A stretch of DNA of 60,000 nt from Membranipora membranacea (lineage: Eukaryota > Bryozoa > Gymnolaemata > Cheilostomatida > Membraniporidae), in assembly GCA_914767715.1 (NCBI GenBank), contig OU612068.1, positions 34,040,001 to 34,100,000 on the forward strand. The letters are read 5' to 3'. How positions within the stretch are numbered: the first letter of the stretch is position 1; every line of letters begins with the position of its first letter. This document shows, piece after piece, positions 46,001 through 58,000 of this stretch. The position numbers and the translations under genes were made by a program. The notes under the pieces were generated by a model. The model was not told the DNA's origin and made no database searches. It saw nothing but the letters and a program-made list of their open reading frames with translations.

Positions 46001-49000
46001 GATTTGATACCTCAGCTAAACATTTTGCTGGATCTCAGTCGCAAGTATTCAGTCATTCTAGTTAGATGCATATGTTATGATTCACTGGAGAGATAAATTG
46101 AATTGGTTGAATGCATGCATTCCTTGAAATCTAAATGTGTGTGGTGTGTTTTAGCAGGGAACACCAGAGTTCCCAAAAGGACCAGATCAGCCAGTCTGCC
46201 TCCCGCGTCAGGTATAATAATACAATGCCTCGTATTCTAGCTCTAGCTTTATACCCTAAAGCTTGATAGCTTCAAAGGATTCATTATTTCCTCTAGGTGT
46301 TGTCTCCCATGTGCTCTGAGCGGTCGCCTCTGAGGACATTTTTGTCTGTGCAGAGGTCTAGGCATGTCCTGTTGTTGATCTTGTGGATTTCTGCACCAAT
46401 GAAGATGTTGTTGCCATAAAATGTTTCGTAGAAATGCAATCTAATCTTGTATTTCATGTTCTGTGTTGTACAGTAACAGTATCTAATGCAGCTGGTGTTA
46501 TGTTAGTTTTTTTTCTCTTATTTGATGCTAAGATTAGATAAAGTAGATATGTAGAAGTATGCACTCATTACGCCGCGTACCAGAAATCTCCTTTTAAGTC
46601 TCCAGCGCGCTTTTATTCAGTACCTACGTTACGCTGTCATCATAATTATTTATGCCCCCATTGCTGAGGTAACAAGTCCCACACTTTCTGTGCTCCTTTT
46701 CACTATTGTCATGCCAGGAATCAAAATCTGCCACAAATACAATAATTGGTCAATCACATTGGCTATACACAAAGACCTAACCCGTCATACAACCAGCCTA
46801 TCTACCCTGTCTATAGGCCATTAGAAAAAGGTGGAGAGGAATGGACGTGTGATGTGATAACCAGTTCTGTTAAAACTTTGCTTTTCGACACTTGTCCTTG
46901 GCGTTCAGTATCTAACATTCTCACATGTTATTTCTGAGTTTGAAGTTTCCTTGTACAGCCTAGCTCCAAATTCTGACCAGGCTGTTCTTCCCCTGGGAGA
47001 GATCGAGACGGCAGCGTAGAATGCCGAGTCTGGTTATTTCACTTTTCAATGTTGCCCCTTCTCTTCAGTCTATGATGAGATTACATGATAGATAACTCTG
47101 AGGTATGCTTAGTCTGGATGGTCAGTCCTCTGTCTCGACATGTATAATTATACGCTATACCAGGTCTTCTGTGGACACCAAAACACTGTCAGAATAAGTG
47201 TTTTGGTTAAGTGGACTGATCAGATTTGTAGATATCCTGACACAACAAAAGACATTGACTGATTTATGAGCCGTAACTAAAGGGGACGGGTTTGAGTTTT
47301 GAGTATATTCTCACTCACAGTGCTGTTCTTTTTGGTTGACTTTAGCCTTGGGAGTATGGTTATTTAAACTCCTGCCTGAGTCTTCTATGAAGTGTCCAAA
47401 CCTGCTTTAGGCTTCTACTACATCCTCCATTACTATGCTACCTATGCAGTGCGTTCATTTTCCATATGGTATTGATTGATCCAACTTTGTGAAATTGGAT
47501 TTACCATGTCATCGTTGTATGTAGCTTTTTGTTATTCCAATACTGTTGTAGTGAAATAAATATTGAAGCAAAGCTCGGGGTTATTGCTTTGAGTGTCTAG
47601 TTTCTGTTTGTCCTAGTCTTTCATTTTCAACATGGTCCCATATGTAGTAGTTGTACAGGCGATAGTTTTCCTCAGCGCTCTTGAATCACCAGATGATTGA
47701 TTTCTCTCTTGGACTAGTTATTCTATATTAGTAGTATATATTTTGATTGATTAGTTTTAGTTCTGGCAGTGTATTGGCCTGTGACGTTAATGTTTGTTTT
47801 TTATTCTCTTTTTAGGAGGAGCTGGCGCACTCAATGAGGACATGTTCACTAAATCATTTGATCAAGTACCAAAGATCAATGTGAGTATATGACACGTTTA
47901 GGTAACCATGTGCTTTTTTGAATATATGGAAAATGTGATAGATGATGTTTGACTGCTCTATATTAGTTGTGGGCAGAGATTATTCACCCATCCCACCCCA
48001 CCCCCTCCCCTCTAACCAAACACACAAACACAGGTTTTATGTAAGCATTGTAGTCTTGGTCAGGCCTCCATATGAAATATCTGGTTAGATGGTTCATGGC
48101 TCTCTGAATGCCTTCATTAAGTCATGAAACATTATAGGGTAGCTTCAGCGACGTAAAAGAATGAAAGGAATGACTTTGCGTGCAATCCATGAAATGTCAT
48201 CAGTTGAAATCAAAATTGAATTGATCAAACGAAAATTTAAAGTTCAAAATTAGTTGATCAAAGTTGGTGAATCACGCAAGGGCCTGTCACTCCTTTCTGT
48301 TGGCGCCCTTGCGAAAATAATAATAAAATCTTGCATGGCTAGAGAGTTTTTTAATGAAAAGCCTACTCTCAGTTTACTGAACCTCTGCCCAATTAGACAA
48401 TGGCGCCATTCCTAATCGATAATGTAGAGTAATTGATTCTCAATAGAGTTGTTACATAACGATTAACGAAGGCATAGACTTTTGGATTAATCTTTTGTGT
48501 GAACAAACGATATTCTACCCTAGAATCAATGACTAATGGCTTTTGATGCACGCTCTATATGGCAGCATTCAATGTTGTCACTAGGTTCTAAAGACAGCTT
48601 ATTGTCTAAGGTCAGAATGCTAATTACTTTGAAAGGTATTTTCAGTACAAATTTTTGACTATTTTTATTGTGGAGTACCTTAATTAGTTCTTCCTCAAAT
48701 CTATTCAGAGCTATAAAGTTAATCATGCGGAGTAAATGTGTCTAATGAGTCACACCGCATTCCGCTTATTACATTCCAGTATGTCGCCCCCTCCAACACA
48801 TACACCCACAATAACACCCTGACCATGTTATCATGTAATCCAACCACAGCTATCTCTGTGGATAACAGGAGAATAGCAATTCCGTAGACTGTGTGTACTG
48901 CGTAGTGTTTCAGCAGGAAGCCGGAATCTGTGAATGGGGAGCGCAATGATCCTTAAATAGTATTTACTTGTAGACCGAGGCCTTGATAGATTTCTGAGCC

Positions 49001-52000
49001 TTTCGTACTGAAATACTTACCTTTATGAAGTAAATGGAGCTGAATTGGTCTTACCTGTTTTTCTATCTGACACTATCATATCATGTCATATTTTGTTTTC
49101 TGTCTTGTGTCATATCCTTATGACTGCACAACAATATACTTACCTGACCTATTTATACCCATTTCTTTGGTAAATCAATGTTAATTGGTTGGTGCTATGA
49201 TTGTAGATATTCTCAGGGAGAGATGTAGAAGATAAGTTACAACATGCTTTCTCTGTATTAACTAATACTAACTCTGACTGGGAGAAAAGAGTCCATGAGG
49301 TATGAGTTTCATCTCTCGCTAAGAGTGTAGGACTGTCAAGACAAATCTGTGACCTGTGTTATAGCGTAACGTAAATGGTTCCATGAGAACCAGAATATTG
49401 TGTTGACCATGATGTGAATATTCTTCATTTCCATGTAATGACTTGTTTACCTCTGCAGACTGTGGAGCACTAGTATCTCACTACTGATTGTAGTTGGGAA
49501 TGTATAGCGATACTATTATTAGAGGGTTAGCCAGGGATGTAGTGCACATTCCACGAGTACATATATACATAGTTCTCACCAACATATTCCTTAATACGGA
49601 ACTGTCACAAGTTTATCACCACACAACTGTCTCACTGAGATGCCTTTCCGAATTGTCCAAAATACTATATCTATAATGTACTGAGAATGTATGAGTATGT
49701 TGACCTTGACCTGCGTTTCAGTTGAAGGTGTGTCGGGCCATAGTGCTGGAAGGTGGAGCTAACTATGATGAGTTCTACTCATACACCAGGCAGATGGAGA
49801 CAGCCTTCACACAGGCAGTCAAAGACTTGAGGAGTCAAGTGGTCCGAGAAGCCTGTATTACCATAGCGTGAGTACGATAATACGGGGCAACAGTGTACCT
49901 CAGCTTCAGTCTTCTATGGCAACAAGGGATGATAGTAACACCGGTCTTGAGTTCTAAATAAGTAGCTTCCATTTTAGTGAAATTGTAAAAATATTCTCAA
50001 AACATTGTAACTGGTACTTAGTGCATTCCCGGTCAACCTGATATAAAACAATACTGCACAAATCCCTACAGCTCAATAATTTTTTGAATGTAGTTTAATC
50101 TCCGAATAGGAAATAATAAAATTATTCGGTCAGAGGTTTTGCTGACCGCTCACAACTTACACAAGTCAGGTTATTCTCCCTGGCCATATTATGTCTAAAA
50201 CATTGAAGACAAAACTAAACTATCAACGTATCTCCGTAAGTTTGGCCACCATACACCGACACACATTTGACTGGACATTAGTTGTTTTCCGCTGCTCCAA
50301 AAGTGAGGTGACATATTCATGTTTGGTGTACTCAGAATGTTGACTGTCAGGCCTGCTAGGTGTAGTATAGTATCTCTCCCTATGGAGAATGAATAGATAA
50401 ATAGATTAATTAGATATGATGATGGTGTATAGCTAAAAAGAGTCCTGGTATCTCAAGAAATAAATACAAACACAGAATCTTATGGTCTGCATATCCCTAT
50501 AATGATAATAAGACTTTGAGGAATAACTGGTTAGATATTTTATTTATCACAAGGCCACATGATGAACTAAGTGAGGATAGAAACCTGGTGGTCCGCTAGT
50601 CTCTGCTAGTGTCTTTGGAACACATCACAATAGTGCAGGTTATCCCACAAACAGTCAGCTGACTGAACTTATTATTTACACACAAATATATGTAATATCT
50701 GCAATCTAACATTCCACATAATGGCAACGTGAAATCTTAAATTATCATGCTCTGTACACATAAAAGGAGTTACAGATTGTTTAAACTCTGTGAGATATAA
50801 TATCATCTTAACAAGGTGGAACATTTTATGACAGGAACGGTAATGGGTAATGGGTAACATCATACGTCTTATTCATCACCAACTGGTTATTATTGAGTCC
50901 AAATTACATGGCATATTAACACTTACAATTTTAACTTTGCCGCTGGGCGGGAATCAAGATTCAGACAAGCTTGAAAATACAGTGTTAGATTCACCTGTCA
51001 GTAGATGGCCCGAATGTTAAGGTGCTCTTTAGGTAGCAGTCCAATATACTCATTAAACTTGTCACAGAACTCGATCAGTGATTGATTGTATACATTTACC
51101 TATTCTGTTTTGGCTGAGTCAGCAAATGTGAATTTATGTCATACTTGTAACTTTTCTCTTGATTTCAGATTTTACGTCCAGAATATGGAGTCACAAATGG
51201 AGAAGTTTTGTGAGATGTTATTACCTTCATTGATACTTTTAGTACCTAACAGCGCTAAAGTGATGGCTTCTTCTGCGACTACAGCCCTCAAGTTTATCAT
51301 TCAGGTAGGGCTTGTAGCTGCAGTGGCAGTGTTCATACTGCAGCTCTGTAATCTCTCCCCACCAGGAGTCTCTTGTGTGACCGTAGTGCCCCGTGTAGGC
51401 TTAGTGCCCGGTGTAGGCGGCCCTGTGTAGGCGGCCCTGTGTAGGCGGCCCTGTGTAGGCGGCCCTGTGTAGGCGGCCCTGTGTAGGCGGCCCTGTGTAG
51501 GCGGCCCTGTGTAGGCGGCCCTGTGTAGGCGGCCCTGTGTAGGCTTAGTGCCCTGTGTAGGCGGCCCTGTGTAGGCTGAGTGCCCTGTGTAGGCGGCCCT
51601 GTGTAGGCTTAGTGCCCTGTGTAGGCTTAGTGCCCTGTGTAGGCTTAGTGCCCTGTGTAGGCTTAGTGCCCTGTGTAGGCTTAGTGCCCTGTGTAGGCTT
51701 AGTGCCCTGTGTAGGCTTAGTGCCCTGTGTAGGCTTAGTGCCCTGTGTAGGCTTAGTGCCCTGTGTAGGCGGCCCTGTGTAGGCTGAGTGCCCTGTGTAG
51801 GCTTAGTGCCCTGTGTAGGCGGCCCTGTGTAGGCTTAGTGCCCTGTGTAGGCGGTGTGTTACGATGAGCTCTCCACATGTAATGTGGTGGAGAGACAGTG
51901 TGAATCACTTCTCTCTGTCTGAGCCTCTGGTCGTGTTGCCCAACGTGTCACAATACTGGCCTTCAGGCTGTTGGTTCTTGCAAATGTTGGTATTACCAAA

Positions 52001-55000
52001 GTATTATATCTTAGGCTATGTCTTCTCTTTGATATTATACATTATTGACAGTAGTGACGTGGTGCACTTACCTCCGTTTCTCTAGTATATGTATGAATAA
52101 TGAAATCATATACTGGTGTCCCCTCAAGGTTTCATTCACTTGACAAAGTACTCAAAGACCTTGTAATTTGTTCTGAATGATTATCCCGAATAATATTTGC
52201 AGGGCTGCTTCAGTTACACAATATGTTTACAACAGTTATAGCAGTGTTTTGGTGACGAAGTTAAGTTGCGACCCGAATATTTATATACATATCAGATTAC
52301 TATAAACCCTGACCTTGACCCTGACCTGACCGTGCGGTGACTCTTTTCTCTATTTACAGCACGTGCACGGTCCAAGGCTCATACCCATCCTTACAGATAG
52401 TACAAAAAGTAAAGCTAATCTTATCCGAAGGTAAGTAGCTGTTTGTACCGGCGGTAAGTAGCTGTTTGTACCGGCGGTAAGTAGCTGTTTGTACCGATGT
52501 TTGTACCTCTGTTTACAGGTGATATGACGCACACACATTCGTACCTAGATGTTATTTATTATGCTCTATGGAGTGTAAAATGTTGTCCTCATCTCTGAGT
52601 TGAATGTAGTAGTTGTGATACAAAAGCCAGCGCTAATAATAGCGTGTGAGGCAATACCATACAAACAACGTTATGTGTAACTATAATCACAATTCAAATC
52701 CCTAGTCTTTCAAAGAGTTTTTTGTTGGTTTTATGATCTATGTGAGCCTAAGGTCTTAGGGCACCTTTTATTGTACTGCATTAAATCCTTGGATATAGAT
52801 TTTTATATGGTGACCTTAGATCATCAGAAACACTGCCATCCAATCAATAATTCAATATGTACCAGCAGGGTACCAGCAGGGTACCAGCAGGGTACCAGCA
52901 GGGTACCAGCAGGGTACCAGCAGGGTACCAGGGGCGCTCAATTCTCTGTGTCCTCTCCAAATAATCTAATTACCCAGTGGGATTACATTGGCAACTTTGT
53001 TAAAAACATGAATACAAATTTGAGGGTTTTATCAAGTAGTTGATGCCAGTGAATTCTTACACTGGTCTTATGTAAGTATGCTGGTTAGTAAGGTTTAGGT
53101 AATCAATTATTACCTGCCAGGTATTGACTTAAACCTGTTGAAATCACATTTGAATTGAATAATTTATTATTAGCTATTTTGTGCTAAATACAGGTTATCA
53201 CCAAAGAAGCCTCTATAAAGTTTATTACAACAAAACATTTGAGTTATTGTAATAGTAGTTTGACACAATAAGCCTGGCTTGCAGAGAAAGCTTATGAAGT
53301 AATATGGGATTGGCTGTAAGCTGTTTCTGTGAGAATTTTATTATATTTACCACTCCTAAGCCCTTTTAAAGTCAACGTCCAAATAACCTGCTACTGAAGT
53401 TTGCTGCTGGATTAAGAAATGTTGGTCAAATACTGAATTAAAAAGTTACCTTGCCCCTTAATTTTTGACTGACGTCTTTTTATGCCTCCTATCTCCTTTT
53501 CTGTAGGTATTGTTTTGAGTTGATCGAGGCGTTATTGGGTTTGTGGCAGATAAGTCATATGGAGAGACATGTGGGACTGCTACAAGAAAGTATCAAACGA
53601 GGCGTCAGCGATGCTGATGCTGACTCGAGAACGTACGCTAGAAAGTAAGTTAAAGTAAATTAAAGAGCCTGACCTGTCAAGTTTGTTATTGACTGCCAGT
53701 CAACCCACTTAATCGTTCATTCGGTGCTGTAAGTATGGGATAAACAGCTGATAGCATAGGGACTACATACAGGTCACCTATGTGTAGACTTGGCATTATG
53801 TTTTCTGTAGTGATCTAGACAGGGTAGTGGTAGTATAGGGTGATCCATTCATCTACATCAGTCTCCTTCTGAGCCTGCCTCTCCCTCTGAGCCTGCGGGC
53901 TGTCAGGTTTCAGATACATATCAGCCTGTCTGAGTAACAGCTGACGCTTCAGGAAAAGAGAATAACACTCACTATGTAATACTGTGTCATATATAGAACA
54001 TGGTGTGAAGGCTCTCATGGATTATGTGACTGTGGTGTCAAATTTCTCATTTACCAGCACAGTGTTGTATAAATAGGACTAAAATAGCTCATATAAAAGC
54101 ATCAACATCTAACCTGGTGTTTTCATCATCTGCAATGTGATAACACCTTGCCTGGACACGTAGTTAAGACTTGATGATGTTATATGTTGTTTTTTTCAGA
54201 GCGTTTTGGCTGTTCTCTCAGCACTTTAAGCATCATGCCGATGTGTTATATGAATCACTGGATGCCAGTAGACAGAAGCAGTTACAGGGAGAGTTGAGTA
54301 ACGCCTCCAGTAGTAACTCTATAAACAGTCAGTCTAGTAACAGGCTGAACCATGATAGGGTCGACTCCTCAACCAATCATCACAACTCTAACTTCAGGTA
54401 GACAACACATCAACAAAATCACTAGCTCTCGCTCAGGCCAAGAGTACTCACCCCTGAATCGCATAATTTGACCATAAATGTAGATCAGTGTATTGTTATG
54501 TTGCGCCATCTTCCATCCATGCATTGAAGTATGTGTGTGGGGAATTAGAATATTCTAAAAATAATCGAAACCATATACTCTTTGACACACTGGTTGGTGG
54601 TTGTTAGAATTATCCATTGTTTACTAAATTTCCTCCACTGAATTGTGGGTTCTATTTGCAACTATCTGAACAAGAATTAAGCAATGTGTAATATTTGTTA
54701 TATCAGAGATACAAGTCCGTAAGTATAACAACAAAGTCTTCACCAGTATTCACAGATATTAAAGCTAATTTATTTTCATTCTGACATGACAGTTTGTTTA
54801 GTTGTAATAACTAGTAGTTTTATTTGCGTTGCTCATTCACAGAACTGCATTATTTACTAAGACCTTCTTTTCCACCCAGTCTACCAGATGTGCAATTTTT
54901 CCAATTTGTAGAGCTTTACACTGTATCAAATAGCATAGATATATTGACTTGTGTGTGCCATTTTCTGTAACACTATTTGAATTTTGCTGGTCATAGAGGA

Positions 55001-58000
55001 GAATAGATTTTCTTTGTTTTGTTGCTTGTCATGGCTATTTTTAAGGAATGGTTAGTTTAGTTATCCCCACCCTCCAAAGAACCATCATATTTGCTGTGAT
55101 GATATCGCTCTGTGTTTGCTGTGCAGTCAGAAATTGCATGTGTTTGCTGTCAAAGCTGTAGACGCCATGGTCAAAAAATACTGCAGCTGTGGAGTCGTTT
55201 TACCACTAAAAAGAATATCTGTGAGAAAATAACCCCAAGTATGTGACAGTGAAATAATGGCTATGTCCTTTTGTATTACAGAAGGGAGCCAGCTAGGAGC
55301 TCAGCAAGGGCACGACTTGGTGCACCTCCTCGAACTGGGATTATGAGTAAGTAAAGATCATTAATGTTTTGGTTTCACTGTTTGACTTAATGGCCTGTAG
55401 ATTGGGTATTATCCTGCCTTTCAGTAATCAGCTTTATCGACATTATGGTTGACATGAGTTTACCCAATGAATTTCAAATAGAGATTACCCCTTACCAAAC
55501 CATTCAGGCATTATTACCCTGAGCTAAGCGGCTGAATTAGATCTCCATGTGGTGATTGTATTATTTGGTGCCTCTCAATGTATTATTCTCATCCACCTCA
55601 TTTGGAATGCCTTCTATTGGTGATAATTGGTTCGGAACAGTTTCCAACTAATTTGCTGACTTTACCGGCAGCTCTACAATTACTTGATCTGTATAATGTG
55701 ACAGGCTCAGGCTATGGATTACTTGCTCCCCCTTCTGTCAGAAATAAGAGTAATATCGGGCGGTCAACTAGTGCCCAAGACCTGCCCCAACACTTTGTAC
55801 ACAAACAGTCGTCAGCTAGAACTCAGCCTAAGAGATATGGGAGTGGCAATCACCTAGCTGTTGGGTCATATGGGTCTCTGCGTAAGTGGACGGCATGCAG
55901 AATTAGCTTGCTCTCCACCCTCATAAGAAGCATGCTGGTCTGACATGCACCTTGATGTAAAAGTTCAGGGCAAAACTTACATGTGTGCAAGTATTAGATT
56001 GGCGGACAGCTAAAGATAAAAAAGTAAAAATAAGTACTAATATACTGCACCCCGAAACAAATTGATAATGACCTGAGTGACAATGTCAATATGTATCATT
56101 ATTTTTTTTGAGCCAAGCATGGAAACCTTGCTGATACAGTTATGCGTTTGTGTGTCGTTTCTAGTGGCAAAGCAATACATGAACATGTCACGTGCCGCCT
56201 CAGACTATTGTTTGAGGCAGCCGTTACAGCAGTATACTACTAACCAGTCCGGTAGTAGCATAAGCCTAATACCTATGCCTGCAGGTTAATTTGCCTATTT
56301 AGATATGCCTAGAAGTGTTCTTATTTTAGTGTTATTTGTAAGTTGTGTGCCCGCTTCTTATGTTTATGAGTAGCCTGCAATTTACGACTTGTTTCCTCAA
56401 TTTTTTTACCTTTGTTTTGTAAGCTTGTTTTGTATAACTGATCTATACATTGTGTTTTATTATGATTACCTTCGGTTGTTTTTCAATTTGATTCAGTCAT
56501 CAACATTGTGAATGTTTGCCTGAGTCAGTAGATCACAGTGCAGTCATGCCAATGTTTCTTTATTTCTCAGCTCGAACAAGGAAGCCTTCAGCCACTTCAT
56601 CTTACACAGATCACTCTACTAATGGTGGAACGCTGACTGCCCCCAAGAAACGCACATCTCAGTCACAACGTGAGTGATACGCGCCCTCTTTAAAACTAAA
56701 CATGTCCCTTTAGTGTAAATAGAAGATAACTACCCTTTTTATCAAGTTTTCTATTATTGTGTTGTGTGACTATTATAGAAAAGGAAGCTGATTTGAAAGC
56801 ATCGAAAACTTCCACCTCCCCATCTGAAGCAGATGGTAAGCCCAAGATGACAATTTAGATACCAATAAATAATATTCATAACCCGCTTAGGGCAGAGCCA
56901 AGTTATATCAACCATAATGGGGGAACTGGTAGCATGTCTAATATATTTTTATGTCTGCCTCTTATCATAACGTCATGTTCTTTTCTTCAGCCTTTATCAC
57001 AAGCCTTAACTGTTTCACAACAATAATTATTTTTAATTTTGTCGTAACTAATCAAAACCTTAGAAAGGCTGGGACATGCGAATCTATAATGCTCAGTTGC
57101 CAGCTGCTTATTGAAAGCAAGAAACAGCAATGGTTGGGACTCCCACAAGTACATCGCAGAGATGTCAAAATATTCAAAACTAACAGACGACTGATGCATG
57201 AGGTTTGGTTGGTTATTGTAGCTGGAAGCCGGTCTAACTCTCCCTCATCTCGATTGTTCTTGTCTTCTGCTGCCACTGGGGGCCATGGAGTCCCCGGGAG
57301 CACTGGGAGACCAAGAAGGCGATCAGGGATACCTAGAAGTCAAGGCACCAGCCGTGAAACTAGTCCCGCTAGATATGGCTACTCTGCAGGCACTACTGGT
57401 ACGCTCATTAACTATCACTTATTATTTCACCATAATACTGGCTGCTTTATAATTAAGATGCCTTAGCAGTGTAGACTAGCAACGATGTACTCATCAGCAT
57501 CACTGTGTGGGAGCCTGATAGAATATCAGTTTGATTAAAGGAATCAAATCATACATATTATCTATGTGTGTACAGTACAGCCTGTATGATGTCATATGTT
57601 TCTTGTAAACAGCAGGTTCAGGCTATGGCTACATAGCTGCACGGTTCGTAGGGTCTGCTGGCAGGTCTGCTGGCAGGTCTACCAGCGTGACAGACCTGCC
57701 ATATAAATCCTCTATACCCGCCGGGCCTTTAGCCTTCACTAAAACCCCCCTGGGTGGTAGTCAGCAAACATTGCGTTACAGTGAGTAATATGCTTAGTGA
57801 CATCATTGTGATGCACTGGTGATCGATATTTTGCTGATGGGCTTCCGGCATGACAAGTGAGCAGCGTAAGAGGATGGCTTTAAGCCTTCAATCCCTCCTC
57901 TATCCAGCTGAGTTACTAGAGAAAGAAATGTCATCTGGCTTACTCGCAATGCAAGCAATGCTCACCATCAACCAAGCTTCTGCCATATCGCCGCTGCAAT

